DNA from: JAHBWV01 sp964588385
Lineage (GTDB): Bacteria; Planctomycetota; Phycisphaerae; Phycisphaerales; UBA1924
DNA: 19,718 nucleotides
Direction: 5' to 3'
NCBI GenBank assembly: GCA_964588385.1
Contig: CAZPPG010000061.1
Span: forward strand, 1 to 19,718
The notes beneath the pieces were generated by a model. It was not told the origin of the DNA. It worked only from the letters and a program-made list of their open reading frames with translations, and did no database searches. Below, piece after piece: positions 19,623 through 19,718 of this stretch; the first letter of the stretch is position 1, and every line of letters starts with the position of its first letter. A program made the position numbers and the translations under genes.

Positions 19623-19718
19623 ACCAACACGATTATCACCTTTCGGCTGTCCGTTTCTGGCAGAAGGCGAACCAAAATCGCAAGCGTTTTTCCGAGTGCT
19701 GTTACCACGTGGAGAACA
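19619..19718 (+). CDS. 5' part of an unrecognised gene (runs off the window)
   Basis: ATG 19619 is preceded by AAGGAG (19608-19613) with a 5-base spacer, the best ribosome site on the plus strand here. The ATGA overlap with the stop of the DUF5131 remnant implies coupled translation. The 33 readable residues start MNQHDYHLSAVRFWQKANQN and continue with a basic segment, then a Cys-Cys pair; the frame is open at the window end. I do not recognise the family. Base composition is near 50% G+C or lower, unlike the core genes to the left. DUF5131 genes often sit in phage or defence-type gene clusters, so this may belong to one, but that is context only. Confidence 0.75.
   Translation, partial: MNQHDYHLSAVRFWQKANQNRKRFSECCYHVEN

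Overview
The window is GC-rich (roughly two thirds G+C by eye) and densely packed with genes on both strands. The protein content points to a planctomycete, most likely a member of the Phycisphaerae. The clues are a PEP-CTERM-type protein with the PAPG...RRRR tail common in that group, a CGYDL zinc-ribbon/HEAT-like membrane protein, an orphan prepilin-like protein, an LptE/BamD-like outer-membrane pair, and patches of purine-rich GAGG repeats and GTGAC octamers of a kind I associate with planctomycete intergenic DNA. The lineage is inferred; no rRNA or tRNA gene is present to confirm it.

Left part (1-6300). An octamer microsatellite (7 GTGAC units) sits directly upstream of asd (aspartate-semialdehyde dehydrogenase, +). 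Convergent to asd is a minus-strand PEP-CTERM protein, followed by a small glycine-zipper protein. Then come three envelope genes on the minus strand: a BamD-like TPR protein and an LptE-like lipoprotein with a 4-base start/stop overlap, and the membrane protease gene ftsH downstream. The BamD-like gene has a good sigma70-type promoter so close to its ATG that the message may be nearly leaderless.

Middle (6300-13150). apaG (+) is convergent with a two-gene unit made of a winged-helix regulator and a secreted protein with two retropepsin-type DTGA motifs, coupled by an ATGA overlap. Divergent from the regulator is bioY (biotin transporter S component). Next come a minus-strand pair, a TlpA-like thioredoxin-fold protein with a CxxS active site and an SRPBCC protein, and then a plus-strand pair, a prepilin-like protein and a DCC thiol oxidoreductase.

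Right part (13140-19718). A minus-strand run of 1-Cys peroxiredoxin, secreted alpha/beta hydrolase and SAM methyltransferase reads from a clear promoter at about 16000. From 16020 to 17130 there is a repeat-built region with no secure gene. It holds two colinear 73-bp GAGG-type repeats, a GTGAC octamer tract, a CCAGTGGCAC direct repeat, a strong hairpin with a T tract, and a helical ORF core that appears to be out of frame by one octamer. A HEAT-like membrane protein gene (+) and a convergent acyl-CoA thioesterase gene follow.

The right edge (18813-19718) is the most striking place. A minus-strand DUF1963/YwqG-type gene loses its 5' end exactly where a plus-strand DUF5131 (phage Gp37/Gp68-like) gene loses its own 5' end. 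The two are fused head-to-head across a 15-base near-palindrome, and the DNA beyond is distinctly A+T-richer (54 G+C in 120 bases, 19561-19680). A further gene starts there with a strong ribosome site and runs off the window. This looks like the edge of an acquired element.
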